Notes: a model not told the origin generated them from the letters alone. A stretch of 64,000 bases of DNA from Maribacter litopenaei (GCF_025244665.1 NZ_CP104205.1:3469001-3533000), one strand, 5' to 3'. Positions 1-11,072 are shown, counted from the first letter of the stretch. Made by a program: numbers and translations.

Positions 1-37
1 CGGATCAATTTTAAATCTACCTTCGCGCGAAAAATTA

Positions 38-642
38 GTGACCTTACCGCAAAAAGTAACGTTGATAGAACAGTTGTTCCACCAATTGGAACAAGAGACT
101 TCTTCTTTTCAAAATAACACGGGAATTAGGTGTCTTTCCGGCTGCGGACGATGCTGTACCTATCCGGATATTGAAGCCTCTCCCCTAGAGTTTTTACCGT
201 GGGCCTTTCATCTGTTTTTGAACGGTGAGGCCGAAAAGATGTTACAGACCCTTCGAGATCTCAAAACTAGTACCTGTGTTAACTACCAACCACTTTCCGT
301 CGTAGACCAAGGCCATTGTAAGACGTACCGGTATCGCGGCCTTATTTGCAGGTTGTTCGGCTATGGAGCCAACACGGACAAATATGGTAAACTGCGCCTC
401 GCCACCTGTAAAATCATTAAGGAAGGGCAGACAGTAAACTTTACTTCCGCAAACGAAAAAATAGCTCAAGGGTTGCCCGTTCCCGTCTTTACGGAATACT
501 ACATGCAACTCAACCAAATAGACTTCCGTCACGGGAAATATTATCGTACCGGTCAATAAGGCATTACGCTTGGCTCACGGAAGAAGTGTTGCAATACTAT
601 GCCTATAGACCTTTGCCACTTTCGGACAAAGAGTGCGTGTAA
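38..642 (+). CDS. YkgJ-family cysteine-cluster protein (frame broken twice)
   Basis: Likely a YkgJ-type putative zinc/iron-chelating protein. The N-terminal half carries the family cysteine cluster (CLSGCGRCC near residue 32) followed by further Cys residues (CRLF, ATCKI). Translation stops at 559, but the C-terminal part expected for the family (…VPVNKALRLALEEVLQYYAYR…) continues to 642 if two sites reading TCACGG (529-534 and 575-580) are restored to TCTGG. GTG at 38 is taken as the start; the frame is open to the window edge, so the true start could lie a little upstream. Exact substrate is unknown. The family call rests on the Cys pattern and length (about 200 aa after repair). Confidence 0.72.
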
Positions 643-771
643 CCTTTTAGAACACATCTTAAAGCGTATTGGGTCAACCCCAAAAAGGGATTTAAAGTAC
701 CTTGTTGTCATAAGAAAATCGTATTGGAGTCATCATTAGGTCTTCACTATAATCATTAAAAAAACAAGGAA

Positions 772-1237
772 ATGAACATTTATAAAGCAATCAAGGACGA
801 TCACGATCTTCAAAGGGAGCTATGCTCTAAAATTTTAAAAACCTCACGGGGATTCTGAGGAACGAAGGGACATGCGGGAGGAACTGAAAAAGGAACTGGA
901 AGTTCATGAAGTGGCGGAAGAACGTTTCTTTTATTCCCCGTTGATAGATTCTGATAAGATGCAGGAAGACGCACGCCACGGGATGGCGGAACATCACGAA
1001 ATGGATGAACTTATAGAAGAACTGGATGACACGGACATGAGTTCTCCACATTGGTTGGCCACCGCTCAAAAATTGGTCGAAAAAGTAGAGCATCACTTAA
1101 AGGACGAGGAAGAGGACTTCTTTAAAAAGGCAAAGGATATATATTCCAGCGATGAAGCAGAGTCCCTTGCCAAAAGCTATGGTGAAACGGTTGCCGAATA
1201 TAGAAAGGCGTGGCCCGAAGCCATACCGGGAAAATAA
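772..1237 (+). CDS. Hemerythrin HHE-domain protein (one frameshift)
   Basis: Small four-helix HHE cation-binding protein of about 155 aa. It opens with MNIYKAIKDDHDLQRELC and has the family histidine pattern (DDHDLQ, LEVHEVAEERFFY, MAEHHEMDELI, KVEHHLKDEEEDFF) expected to hold a di-iron site. The ATG at 772 is chosen because the first HHE helix lies upstream of the nominal Met at 872. The frames join if TCACGG at 844-849 is read as TCTGG. Such proteins are linked to oxygen, NO or iron stress in the cytoplasm; the precise role here is not shown. A strong hairpin terminator follows. Confidence 0.8.
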
Positions 1238-1266
1238 ATAAAAAATTAGTTGCTGTTTGTATATAA

Positions 1267-1302
1267 AAAACCGCCGGGGATTCTGATCCTTCCGGCGGTT
1301 TT
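1267..1302. terminator. Bidirectional hairpin terminator
   Basis: Long inverted repeat: AAAACCGCCGG (1267-1277) pairs with CCGGCGGTTTT (1292-1302), and an inner GGAT/ATCC extends the stem. A-tract and T-tract flank it, so it can end transcription of the hemerythrin gene on + and of the converging lipoprotein gene on -. Confidence 0.85.
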
Positions 1303-1323
1303 AAACAACTAACCAACCTAAAA

Positions 1324-2239
1324 CTATTTTGTTCGCTTCCTAACTACATCCATGGTAGGATTGGAAGTCTTTGTTCTTTTCTTGGTGGCGGCACTTTTAC
1401 CCGACTTTAAATACTGCTGATAGCCCCTGCCCTTAAACTCGTAAATGGTACCGCTATCTCGGGTGATATAATTCAATGGTCGCATCATTGATAACATACA
1501 GTTCAAAATAATCGTCCCCAAAGAAGTCGTAATCCAACGTCAAAGTCTTCAGGGAGGCATCATTGGCAACATCATACACCTGATAATTACCTTCAAAATC
1601 CCATTGTAAACTTCCTAGGGAAGTACCGGGAGCATCCACTGAGGAACGAAACATAGTTGGCAAAAACTGAAGAAAGTTCTCATCATCAAAATCATTCAAA
1701 TCGCCCTCCACACTGGTATAGGTTTTCTCCCATGCATCATACTCCTGAATAAAGTAATTGATGTTGTCATAAAATACCTGGTCGTAATCAAAATTGCGTA
1801 TTTGATACCCTTTTAGTAAGTACGAAGTGTCCGTACTTGGATTATATAGTTCCAGCGTACTATTGTTGATAGCATACACTTCCAATAACCATACCCCATC
1901 CAAATCATGATCTATTTCAACCACACCCCTGTAGGTATCATAGAAACCTACATCGATTCCAAATCCATTACCGGTCTTCCCTATACCTACAATATTATTA
2001 TTGGCGAAGAAGGTACCATTGTCAAAGCTAACGGTAAACGCCCTTTGCAAAAAAGGAACCTCACCATTTCCACGTGTTTGGTTGATATCTATATACCAAA
2101 GGTCATAAACTTGTAAAACCTGATCCGTATTAAAAGCAGATTCTTCAATATACGCATCCTCAATAATAACATCCGCATAACAGGAAACCAACATGGTTGC
2201 CAAAAGTGCATATCCAAAAAGTAGTTTTACATTTTTCAT
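1324..2239 (-). CDS. Hypothetical secreted lipoprotein (one frameshift)
   Basis: Begins MKNVKLLFGYALLATMLVSC, a lipoprotein signal peptide with lipobox-like LVSC, so it is probably anchored in the outer membrane or periplasm. The mature part is acidic and aromatic-rich with two similar segments (…LYVINDATIELYHP… and …VYAINNSTLELYNPS…), suggesting a duplicated beta-rich domain in which each half ends in a similar strand pattern. The frame breaks at 1457-1462 (TCTCGG for TCTGG); after repair the protein continues DSGTIYEFKGRGYQQYLK and ends in a basic tail. No known family recognised. It converges on the terminator at 1267-1302. Confidence 0.6.
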
Positions 2240-2363
2240 ACCCCTAAGTTTTTAATTTTGATTATAATAAAACAAGCACCGTGCCAAAACAGCAAACACT
2301 TTGATTTACAGGATATAAACTCCTGCTTATTATTTGGTAATTTAGCAGCATCAAATTCTTGAT

Positions 2364-3365
2364 ATGAAGAAAGACGTAAAATTTGCGGTACTTGGTGGAG
2401 GAAGTTGGGCAACGGCCATAGTGAAAATGTTGACAGCGAATCAGGACATGGTGGGATGGTATATGCGGAACACCGATGCCATTGGCTACTTAAAAATTCA
2501 AAAACACAACCCTAATTATCTTACCTCAGTAGAGTTTAAGACAGAACAGCTGTTTCTAACCGATAATATCAATGAAATTGTTGCCTATGCCGATGTCCTT
2601 ATTTTTGCCATCCCATCTGCATTTTTAATGGAAGAATTGGAGAAATTGACCATCTCATTAGAGGACAAGATTATTTTTTCCGCCATAAAAGGTATTGTGC
2701 CGGAAACAGGAAAAATTGTAGGGGAGCATTTTCACGACTCCTATGACATTCCCTTTGAAAATATTGGGGTAATTACCGGGCCTTGCCATGCCGAGGAAGT
2801 GGCGATGGAACGACTTTCGTATTTGACCATTGCCTGTGCCGATCCCAAAAAGGCAAAATTGATAGCCGAAAACCTATCCAGCAACTTTATAAAAACCAAA
2901 ATAACAAAGGATATTATCGGTACCGAGTATGCTGCCATGCTTAAAAACATCTATGCCATCGCCGCGGGTATCGCACATGGTTTGGGTTATGGTGATAATT
3001 TTCAAAGTGTTTTGATGAGTAATGCGATTCGAGAGATGAAGCGCTATACCAAACGAATCCACAAAATAGACCGGAACATCAACCAATCAGCCTATTTAGG
3101 AGATCTACTGGTCACCGGATATTCCACATTTAGTAGAAACCGAATGTTCGGGAATATGATCGGGAAAGGATATACCGTTAAAAGTGCCCAAATGGAGATG
3201 AGTATGGTCGCAGAGGGCTATTACGCCACCAAAAGTGCCTACCAAATCAAGAACGATTTTAAAAAGAAGGTAAAAACGCCTATTATAGATGCTGTATACG
3301 AAGTACTCTACGAGAACAAAAATGCCAAAAAAGTCTTTGCGGCATTAACGGAGAAGTTGGATTAA
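2364..3365 (+). CDS. gpsA: NAD(P)-dependent glycerol-3-phosphate dehydrogenase
   Basis: Reduces dihydroxyacetone phosphate to sn-glycerol-3-phosphate for phospholipid synthesis in the cytoplasm. The 333-residue protein has the N-terminal Rossmann motif VLGGGSWATAIVKML, the family segment ITGPCHAEEVAMERL, the conserved TEYAAMLKNIYAIAAGIAHG with the catalytic lysine, and the C-terminal YLGDLLVTGYSTFSRNRMFG. Length and both domains are complete; the gene contains no frame error. It is transcribed divergently from the lipoprotein at 1324-2239 and lies near glpK-glpD, which handle the same metabolite in the catabolic direction. Confidence 0.95.
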   Translation: MKKDVKFAVLGGGSWATAIVKMLTANQDMVGWYMRNTDAIGYLKIQKHNPNYLTSVEFKTEQLFLTDNINEIVAYADVLIFAIPSAFLMEELEKLTISLEDKIIFSAIKGIVPETGKIVGEHFHDSYDIPFENIGVITGPCHAEEVAMERLSYLTIACADPKKAKLIAENLSSNFIKTKITKDIIGTEYAAMLKNIYAIAAGIAHGLGYGDNFQSVLMSNAIREMKRYTKRIHKIDRNINQSAYLGDLLVTGYSTFSRNRMFGNMIGKGYTVKSAQMEMSMVAEGYYATKSAYQIKNDFKKKVKTPIIDAVYEVLYENKNAKKVFAALTEKLD

Positions 3366-3493
3366 AAACCCTCAAGCTCTTAAAGACAGAATTCCTGACT
3401 ACTACTTTCCAACGGCTATTGGAAGTAATTAATGCCTTGCTTTAAATGAGTGTTTAATTTATTGATAATCAATGTTTTACAACTATTTGGAAG

Positions 3494-4018
3494 CTAGTGT
3501 ACTATTTTTTTTCGAATCTTATCAACTTTGCTGTTCCAAGCAAATCCTGTAGGATTAACTTTCATAGATTTTCCTGTGCTTTTATTTATTTCAAAAGCTG
3601 CAAGGGCAGTTTCTTTGCCAACATTACCAAAAGGGTGAAATGATTTTATGGAATAGTCTTTCTTGCTGGATATATAACATCCTGAGCATATATAGTAGTA
3701 CCCATCAAGAACAATAATATCCTGAATTTTGTAAACCCTTTGATTTGAGTCTGGGTCAATTCTCACACTTTCAGAGGTAATAATTTGGTAATCCCCCTCA
3801 GTAAAATTAGTTGAGCTAGTTTCTATACCATCCTTATTCACTTCGGCCCTTGACTTATACACTAGTCCATTTAATTCGGAGACATCCGAATACTCCATTC
3901 CTATCAGATAGTCAAACTTATCGGTATCAGATATGATTTCCTTTTGTTGCCCGAATCCGTTGAGAGAAAAAAGAGCAAAAACTAGGACAAATCGAAAAAT
4001 AGATTTAGTGGTTTTCAT
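3494..4018 (-). CDS. Hypothetical secreted protein
   Basis: A 174-residue protein with a signal peptide (MKTTKSIFRFVLVFALFSL… followed by NGFGQQ, a typical Bacteroidota signal-peptidase I site). The mature chain is beta-rich with a central YYYICSGCYISS segment and a basic end. No domain family recognised. It sits alone on the minus strand downstream of glpD with 42 bp between them, so it may be carried on the glpK-glpD transcript. Confidence 0.6.
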   Translation of the reverse strand: MKTTKSIFRFVLVFALFSLNGFGQQKEIISDTDKFDYLIGMEYSDVSELNGLVYKSRAEVNKDGIETSSTNFTEGDYQIITSESVRIDPDSNQRVYKIQDIIVLDGYYYICSGCYISSKKDYSIKSFHPFGNVGKETALAAFEINKSTGKSMKVNPTGFAWNSKVDKIRKKIVH

Positions 4019-4060
4019 TTTAACTTTTTTAAATAAGTTACAACAATAATAAAGTAAAAA

Positions 4061-5728
4061 TCAAGCCCTATTCAAGGAAAAATCCGAATGTTCCTTGATA
4101 TCGTTTGCCAAAATTTCCCTCCAAGCAGTTAATTGTGCATCGTCCGTTTTAAAGGTCTTTTTAAATTCCTTTAGGACTGGTTCCATATACTGAGTGATAC
4201 TGTCGATGTCAAAGTAAAGCCTTCCTGTACGCCTAATAAAGAAATCCATAGGATTCAATACCATTTCATTTGATATCCCATACTCCAATTCGGCCAAAAT
4301 AAGCTTGGTAGCATTGCCCTTTTCGGTTCTTTTTTCATACAGTTCCAAAATCGCATCTGTCTGTTCCCCATAATTGGTCACCAAAAACCAGGCATCGTGT
4401 TTGGTAAAACCATCCGCTTTGATACGCTCATAGACTTGGGCTATGTATTTTTTTACATGTTTGTATTTCTTGAAACTATCATTCCCACAGAGTGATATTT
4501 TATCCGTGTAGCATTTTTTAGTTTCCGTGTCGTGCTCCAGTTTCAGTTTTTCAACCACACGGTCGACCACACGTTCCGCCATTTTACGGTAGCCTGTTAA
4601 TTTACCACCTGCTATGCTGATAAGACCGGTATCCGATACAAAAATTTCATCCTTTCTAGATAATTCGGAGGCAGATTTCCCTTCCTCATGAATCAAAGGT
4701 CGGAGGCCTGCCCAAGAGGAAACGATATCATCCAATTCCGGATTGATATCCGGGAACATATTATTAACGGCAGATATCAGATAGATGGCATCGGCTATAT
4801 CTGTTCGCACCTTATCCTTATTATCGTTGTAATTGGTATCCGTTGTGCCTACATAGGTGATTTTACCGCGGGGAATGGCAAACATCATTCTTCCATCCGG
4901 AATATCAAAATAAACAGATTGCTTTACAGGTAGCTTCTCATAAGGAAATACCAAATGGACCCCTTTGGTAAGGTGCAGCTGCTTTCCCTTTTTTGAATTA
5001 TTGAGTACCCTAAGGTCATCTACCCAAGGTCCGGCAGCGCTAATGACGTATTTGGACTTGATCTCGAATTCAGATTCAGTTACCTCATCCCTCACTTTAA
5101 CCCCCGCTACCTTTTCTTTTTTGTAGAGAAAATCGGTAACCGTAGCGTAGTTCAAAGCTTGTGCCCCGAACAATAGACTTGTCTTAATGTTTTCAATGGT
5201 CAAGCGGGCATCATCCGTTCTATATTCCGCATAATAACCTGCCCCATTTAATATTTTCTTTGGCAATAGGGGCTCCAATTTCAGGGCCTCTTTCTTCTCC
5301 AACATCTGCCGTTTGTCATCCCCGGTCACCTGGGCCAATATATCATAGACTTTTAAACCAATGGACGTCAACCATTTGCCATAGGAACCATTTTCGATCA
5401 AAGGCAAAAGCATCTTTTCAGGTAACACCAGATGCGGTGCCAATTTATGTACGATGGCCCTTTCGGAACCCACTTCTTTTACCAACCAAAAATCGAATTG
5501 CTTTAAATAGCGCAATCCCCCATGAATCAATTTAGTGGATTTGCTGCTGATCCCTGAGGCAAAATCGTTCTTCTCCAGTAAGGCAACCTTTAATCCCCTA
5601 GAAGCGGCGTCCAAGGCAATACCTGCCCCGGTAATCCCTCCTCCAATAACAATAAGGTCAAAAGATTCCTTTTGTAGTCGTTCTATATATTTTGTCCTAT
5701 TAAGATTGGTAAATTCTATATGCTGCAT
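4061..5728 (-). CDS. glpD: Aerobic FAD-dependent glycerol-3-phosphate dehydrogenase
   Basis: Oxidises glycerol-3-phosphate to dihydroxyacetone phosphate and passes electrons to quinone at the inner membrane. The FAD-binding motif DLIVIGGGITGAGIALDAA lies near the N-terminus, followed by GISSKSTKLIHGGLRYLKQ, a family signature, and the C-terminal DAO_C region. The start is placed at MQHIEFTNLNRTKYIERL (5728) because an upstream Met at 5764 adds only a short basic stretch. Full length and unbroken, although it contains an intact CCAGA near 5428. It follows glpK on the same strand with an 82 bp gap, forming a glycerol utilisation operon. Confidence 0.93.
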   Translation of the reverse strand: MQHIEFTNLNRTKYIERLQKESFDLIVIGGGITGAGIALDAASRGLKVALLEKNDFASGISSKSTKLIHGGLRYLKQFDFWLVKEVGSERAIVHKLAPHLVLPEKMLLPLIENGSYGKWLTSIGLKVYDILAQVTGDDKRQMLEKKEALKLEPLLPKKILNGAGYYAEYRTDDARLTIENIKTSLLFGAQALNYATVTDFLYKKEKVAGVKVRDEVTESEFEIKSKYVISAAGPWVDDLRVLNNSKKGKQLHLTKGVHLVFPYEKLPVKQSVYFDIPDGRMMFAIPRGKITYVGTTDTNYNDNKDKVRTDIADAIYLISAVNNMFPDINPELDDIVSSWAGLRPLIHEEGKSASELSRKDEIFVSDTGLISIAGGKLTGYRKMAERVVDRVVEKLKLEHDTETKKCYTDKISLCGNDSFKKYKHVKKYIAQVYERIKADGFTKHDAWFLVTNYGEQTDAILELYEKRTEKGNATKLILAELEYGISNEMVLNPMDFFIRRTGRLYFDIDSITQYMEPVLKEFKKTFKTDDAQLTAWREILANDIKEHSDFSLNRA

Positions 5729-5810
5729 ACGATTCTTTCTTATATAAAGATAAAAAGAAGGCAAGGAGAAAGGATCCCTTGAAACTTAATTTAATATTTA
5801 AATAACAGAC

Positions 5811-7293
<1,483 letters not shown>

Positions 7294-7336
7294 AAAATCA
7301 ATTGAATTTAAATGCAGCCAAGACTGCATGTTTCTA

Positions 7337-7367
7337 GAAAGATAAAGGGATCTGGCCAGTTTTCAAA
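7337..7367 (-). promoter_or_regulatory. Putative glpK promoter (Bacteroidota type)
   Basis: On the minus strand a -33-like TTTG (7364-7367) lies 19 bp before TATCTTTC (7337-7344), one mismatch from the Bacteroidota -7 consensus TAnnTTTG. It is placed about 45 bp before the glpK ATG. Inferred from consensus and spacing only. Confidence 0.5.
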
Positions 7368-7392
7368 GACAATACCAAAAGCGGAAGATCAA

Positions 7393-7704
7393 TTATTCAG
7401 ACTTTTCCCAAGCGTACTCGCGTTCCACCCTACAAATCCGAACCCTATAATTTTTGTACCAATCCTTGATTCCTTTTGATTGGGCCATTAAGTGTTCCGA
7501 ATTACTCTTCCAATTGGCTATGGACTCCAAACTTTCCCAATAGCTTACGGTAATGCCGAGTTCTTCCCTGGCACTTTCAATCCCCAAATAGCCAGGTTGG
7601 GACTTGGCCAATTCATCCATGGCCTTAGCCATTTCAGAATAGCCCTGGTCTCCATCAGTTCGGATAGAAGTAAAAATTACGGCATAATATGGCGATGGGT
7701 TCAT
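7393..7704 (-). CDS. Antibiotic biosynthesis monooxygenase (ABM) domain protein
   Basis: A 103-residue ferredoxin-like-fold ABM protein: YYAVIFTSIRT beta strand, a central helix with MAKAMDELAKSQPGYLGIE, then VSYWESLESIANWKSNSEHL, the usual W-x-S pattern of the family, and a final YKNYRVRICRVER strand. Relatives act as small monooxygenases or haem-degrading proteins, but many are uncharacterised. The ATG immediately follows the stop of the gene at 7705-8059, so the two are probably translated from one message. Confidence 0.75.
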   Translation of the reverse strand: MNPSPYYAVIFTSIRTDGDQGYSEMAKAMDELAKSQPGYLGIESAREELGITVSYWESLESIANWKSNSEHLMAQSKGIKDWYKNYRVRICRVEREYAWEKSE

Positions 7705-8059
7705 TTAGTTTATGAATTCCTTTTCCAAAAAATAGTCTACGATAGCCTCCTTCATTAGCACGGCCTGTTCTCCAGCTTTTAAAGGCGGCAGACTTTCCTT
7801 GATTTTATAATGTGGCCAACCATCTTCATCAAAATAATCGAATTCATAATACCCATAAGGTTCCAATAGTCTGCAGATAGCTATATGCATCAAATTTAAT
7901 TTGTCATCCTTTTTATACTTCCTATGGTACTGCCCAAGCTCTTGTACACCTACGAGGTATATGATAGCATCCAACTCCAAAGGATCTCTATCTGAAAATC
8001 TACTAGACAATTTATGCACCGAATCTCCCAACGTTCCTTTAAAACGGTATCCCTTGCCA
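7705..8059 (-). CDS. Conserved hypothetical protein (one frameshift)
   Basis: About 117 residues; no family recognised. The ATG at 8059 (MARDTVLKERLGDSVHKLSS) is reached only if CCAA at 8028-8031 (TTGG on the minus strand) is restored to TCTGG; otherwise only a TTG start at 8031 is available. The protein is soluble, with a helix-rich middle (LDAIIYLVGVQELGQYHRKY) and an acidic aromatic segment (YYEFDYFDEDGWPHYK). It abuts the ABM-domain gene with no spacing, which points to co-expression. Confidence 0.6.
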
Positions 8060-8140
8060 TTGTATATTTTAAATTGTGATGATAGTATTATGGATATAAA
8101 GGTACTAATCTAAAGTTTTATATTTGTTCAAACTCGGGTA

Positions 8141-8637
8141 ATGAATTTTTTGGATATTGTTCGGGCTTACTTCTAGTGTGGGGTCTTTGGAAAGGTCTTA
8201 GCAACGGACTATTAATCGAGATAGCCTCTATTATTGCCCTTGTTATAGGCATTTATGGGGCCATTCACTTTTCCTATATAGCAGGGGATTATCTTTCGGA
8301 AAGAATGGATTGGGACGAAAAGTTCATCAATATTGCCGCTTTAATAATCACCTTTATCATCATTGTTGTAGTGGTCCAAATTGTTGCAAAAATTCTGACT
8401 AAAATCATTGATATCGCCATGCTCGGCATCTTAAATAAAATAGCAGGTGCCCTTTTTGGTGTCGTTAAGGTAGCTGTCATCCTAGGTGCTCTTTTGATTT
8501 TCATAGAACGACTAAACACCAATTTCGATCTTCCTAGTCAAGAGATGAAAAATACATCTTTACTTTACTACCCATTAATGGAATTAGGAGCTTTTATATT
8601 TGACAACGTTTTGCAAGATGGACAATTGGAATTGTGA
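8141..8637 (+). CDS. cvpA: CvpA family membrane protein (one frameshift)
   Basis: Inner-membrane protein of the CvpA (colicin V production) family, about 165 aa with four hydrophobic helices. It starts MNFLDIVLGLLLVWGLWKGL…, the characteristic family opening, with helix 2 at ASIIALVIGIYGAIHFSYIA, helix 3 at IAALIITFIIIVVVVQIVAK and helix 4 at IAGALFGVVKVAVILGALL. The start ATG at 8141 is joined to the long frame only by restoring TCGG at 8161-8164 to TCTGG. Family members are involved in envelope homeostasis, but the molecular role is uncertain. Confidence 0.82.
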
Positions 8638-8849
8638 TTTCTTCGACCAATTTTAAAATAATACCGACCAAAAACACCTTTTCCTGAATTTTGGGCAGTT
8701 CATCGAAAAATGAACGGCTTTTACCCCAGTAAAACCTTATTTTAACTAATATTACAATGTTGATTTCCCCAATCAGCACGAGAACAAGAACCCTATCTTA
8801 CTTACCTACAAAGCTATCCTGAACGGCCTGCTTATTAAGAGAACACTAT

Positions 8850-9329
8850 ATGAAAATGAGATCGCTTTACGCTATCCCAGTTTTACTTGTTTTCCTCTTT
8901 TCGTGCACGGCCGAACCTTTGCAAGACGAGACGATAATACCGGAAGCGGAGAACAATGTTCAACTGGAGCAAGAGTTACTTACCGTGGTCAATGACCACA
9001 GGAACTCCCTGGGCTTAAACCAATTGGAATTCAGTGTTGTTGCGTATAAGTACGCCAATAAACATACAGACTACATGATTTCAAAAGGCAGTCTAAGTCA
9101 TGACAATTTTAGCGCTAGGGCATCTAGCATTAACTCTGAAGTAACGGTTCAAATGGTTGCAGAAAACGTAGCCAAGGATTATGATACTGCAATGGAAGCT
9201 TTTGAAGGTTGGTATAATAGCTCAAGCCATAAAAAGACTATGGAAGGTGATTTTACCCATACGGCCGTAAGCATTAAGAAAAATGTCCAAGGAGAATTTT
9301 ATTTCACCCAACTTTTTTACAAAGAGTAA
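8850..9329 (+). CDS. CAP/SCP-domain lipoprotein, copy 1
   Basis: A 159-residue secreted protein. Signal peptide with lipobox (LLVFLFSC) at residues 10-19, then a CAP (cysteine-rich secretory protein/PR-1) domain: LLTVVNDHRNSLGLNQLEF, YANKHTDYMISKGSLSHDNF and MVAENVAKDY…AFEGWYNSSSHKKTMEG, the order found in bacterial CAP proteins. The His and Glu that line the CAP cavity are present. Function of bacterial CAP proteins is poorly known. The next gene is a diverged paralogue in the same orientation. Confidence 0.85.
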   Translation: MKMRSLYAIPVLLVFLFSCTAEPLQDETIIPEAENNVQLEQELLTVVNDHRNSLGLNQLEFSVVAYKYANKHTDYMISKGSLSHDNFSARASSINSEVTVQMVAENVAKDYDTAMEAFEGWYNSSSHKKTMEGDFTHTAVSIKKNVQGEFYFTQLFYKE

Positions 9330-9550
9330 TTCCAAACCTAGGAATATCAATAAGTCATCTATGCCTTATTAAGTGGGATCACATCTTTAAACGGTTGATC
9401 AAAGCCGAATAAATAGTATTGTTGTTTGTCGATAAACCGTTATTTTTAGGTGTTTGTCGTATGGTCGTTTTTAAGAGACCGTATAAAGAATAGATTCCCC
9501 TTTACCCCAAGTTGCCCTTTATTTTTGCTCCAAATTTAACATTCCCCCGA

Positions 9551-10045
9551 ATGACAAAATATTACCTACTAGGATTTGTCCTAAACCTAATGCTATTACA
9601 ATCCTGCTCAAAAAATGAACTCATTGAAATAGAGGAACAAAATAATCTGAGTATTTCGGTTTCTGACAATACCCAAACTGAATTTGAGAACGAATTGTTT
9701 GATTTAATCAATGCGCACAGAATTTCCATAGGTCTGAATGAACTAGTTTTTGAAAGTACTAGCTACTATTATGCAAATGAGCATACAGACTTTATGATTG
9801 CCAACGGAAGCTTAAGTCATGAGAATTTTAGTGCTCGTGCAGAACAAATAGCCGCCAAAACAGGTGCCAAAGATATTTCTGAGAATGTTGCCAAAGATTA
9901 TAATTCTCCTCAAGAGGCACTTTCTGCTTGGTTGAACAGTTCTAAGCACAGAATCAATTTAGAAGGAAACTATACGCATTCCGCCCTTAGTGTAAAACCA
10001 AACAACTTGGGAGAGCTTTACTTTACGCAGATTTTCATTAGATAA
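9551..10045 (+). CDS. CAP/SCP-domain lipoprotein, copy 2
   Basis: Paralogue of the gene at 8850, 164 residues. Signal peptide MTKYYLLGFVLNLMLLQSC with lipobox LLQSC; then the CAP domain with ELFDLINAHRISIGLNELVF, YANEHTDFMIANGSLSHENF, ISENVAKDYNSPQEALSAWL and SKHRINLEGNYTHSALSVK. ATG at 9551 is preferred because it begins directly before the signal peptide. The two copies share the whole domain order and several identical blocks (NVAKDY, GSLSH), so they arose by tandem duplication, but 222 bp separate them and each may have its own promoter. Confidence 0.85.
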   Translation: MTKYYLLGFVLNLMLLQSCSKNELIEIEEQNNLSISVSDNTQTEFENELFDLINAHRISIGLNELVFESTSYYYANEHTDFMIANGSLSHENFSARAEQIAAKTGAKDISENVAKDYNSPQEALSAWLNSSKHRINLEGNYTHSALSVKPNNLGELYFTQIFIR

Positions 10046-10075
10046 GTTTAATTTTGATTTGATATTGCCATGTGA

Positions 10076-10100
10076 CCCTTGCCTTTGCAAGGGTTTTTTT
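10076..10100 (+). terminator. Rho-independent terminator after CAP gene 2
   Basis: CCCTTGC (10076-10082), loop CTTT, GCAAGGG (10087-10093), followed by seven T. Confidence 0.85.
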
Positions 10101-10154
10101 ATTCCATGTCCAAATTAGTAATTCACTTTTTCTACCTTTAGAAAAACTATGATT

Positions 10155-10697
10155 ATGGGAATAAAGCCTCCATTTAACCTCAATCAATGGATTGAGGAAA
10201 ATAGAAAAACATTAAAGCCTCCAGTCGGTAATAAAAATCTGTATAAAGAAGCGGGGGACTATATTGTAATGGTAGTCGCCGGTCCAAACGCAAGAAAAGA
10301 CTACCATTATAACGAGACGGAAGAACTTTTTTATCAGCTTGAAGGTAACATTGAAGTACATATACAGGAAAATGGTGAAAAGAAGACCATGAAACTAGGT
10401 CCAGGGGACATGTATCTGCATCCGGCCAGGGTTCCTCACTCCCCTGTGAGACATGAAAACTCCATTGGACTGGTTATAGAGCGAAAAAGAGCGGAAAAGA
10501 ATGTCGATGATGGATTACTCCGGTTCTGTGACAATTGCAACCACAAACTCTATGAAGCCTATTTTACCTTAAATGATATTGAGAAGGACTTTTTGGCCCA
10601 TTTTAAGCATTTTTATAGTTCCGAAGAATTAAGAACATGTGACAAATGTGGAACCGTTATGCCAGTTGATGAACGCTTCATAGCAGAGGAGGAATAA
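10155..10697 (+). CDS. nbaC: 3-hydroxyanthranilate 3,4-dioxygenase
   Basis: Opens the ring of 3-hydroxyanthranilate in the kynurenine pathway of tryptophan breakdown (or NAD synthesis). The 180-residue cupin protein has the iron ligands in DYHYNETEELFYQLEG and LHPARVPHSP, the family's GPGDMYLHP turn, and a C-terminal rubredoxin-like metal site with two CxxC motifs (CDNC and CDKC), typical of the bacterial enzyme. ATG at 10155 (MGIKPPFNLNQWIEEN) is preferred to 10149. Its stop TAA shares a base with the next ATG (TAATG), showing translational coupling. Confidence 0.92.
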   Translation: MGIKPPFNLNQWIEENRKTLKPPVGNKNLYKEAGDYIVMVVAGPNARKDYHYNETEELFYQLEGNIEVHIQENGEKKTMKLGPGDMYLHPARVPHSPVRHENSIGLVIERKRAEKNVDDGLLRFCDNCNHKLYEAYFTLNDIEKDFLAHFKHFYSSEELRTCDKCGTVMPVDERFIAEEE

Positions 10698-11072
10698 TGC
10701 TTATCATAGCCAAAATAATAACCCTGTTGGTGGCCTTGATGCACTGTTATTTCCTTTGGTTGGAAATGTTTGCATGAATGCACAAAGGCTAGGAAAGTGT
10801 TCAAGAATTTCCCTTCGGATTTATTTGAACCTACAAAAGGAATGGCTGCCAATCAAGGTTTGTATAACGGGTTTCTCGCCGCAGGCTTGTTCCAGTCCCT
10901 TCTAATTTCTTCTTTAGAATGGTCTGCAAATATCTCACTGTTCTTTTTAGGCTGTGTTTTGATTGCGGGCATTTATGGGGCACTTTCCGTTTCTAAAAAA
11001 ATCTTCTATGTTCAGGGACTCCCCGCCCTGTTGGGGATAATTCTATGGTCGATTATCAAATTTGGTTTGTAG
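10697..11072 (+). CDS. DUF1304 membrane protein (one frameshift)
   Basis: About 125 residues with four hydrophobic helices. The opening MLIIAKIITLLVALMHCYFL and WLEMFAW, then TKARKVFKNFP and ANQGLYNGFLAAGLFQ, follow the DUF1304 pattern (LEMFxWxxxxxxKVF and NQGLYNxFLAxGL). The frame is lost at about 10772-10780 and regained at ARKVF; the loss could come from a damaged TCTGG (giving EMFVW) but the original is not certain. Its start overlaps the stop of the dioxygenase gene, so it is probably co-translated with it. Function unknown. Confidence 0.72.

Noticed and set aside
4688-4933. Plus-strand frames within glpD
   Set aside because: Shadows of a well-supported full-length glpD gene; no family match or ribosome-binding site.
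10770-11072. Independent gene starting at TTG 10770
   Set aside because: It lacks the N-terminal helix of DUF1304, which is coded in the frame directly upstream from 10697.
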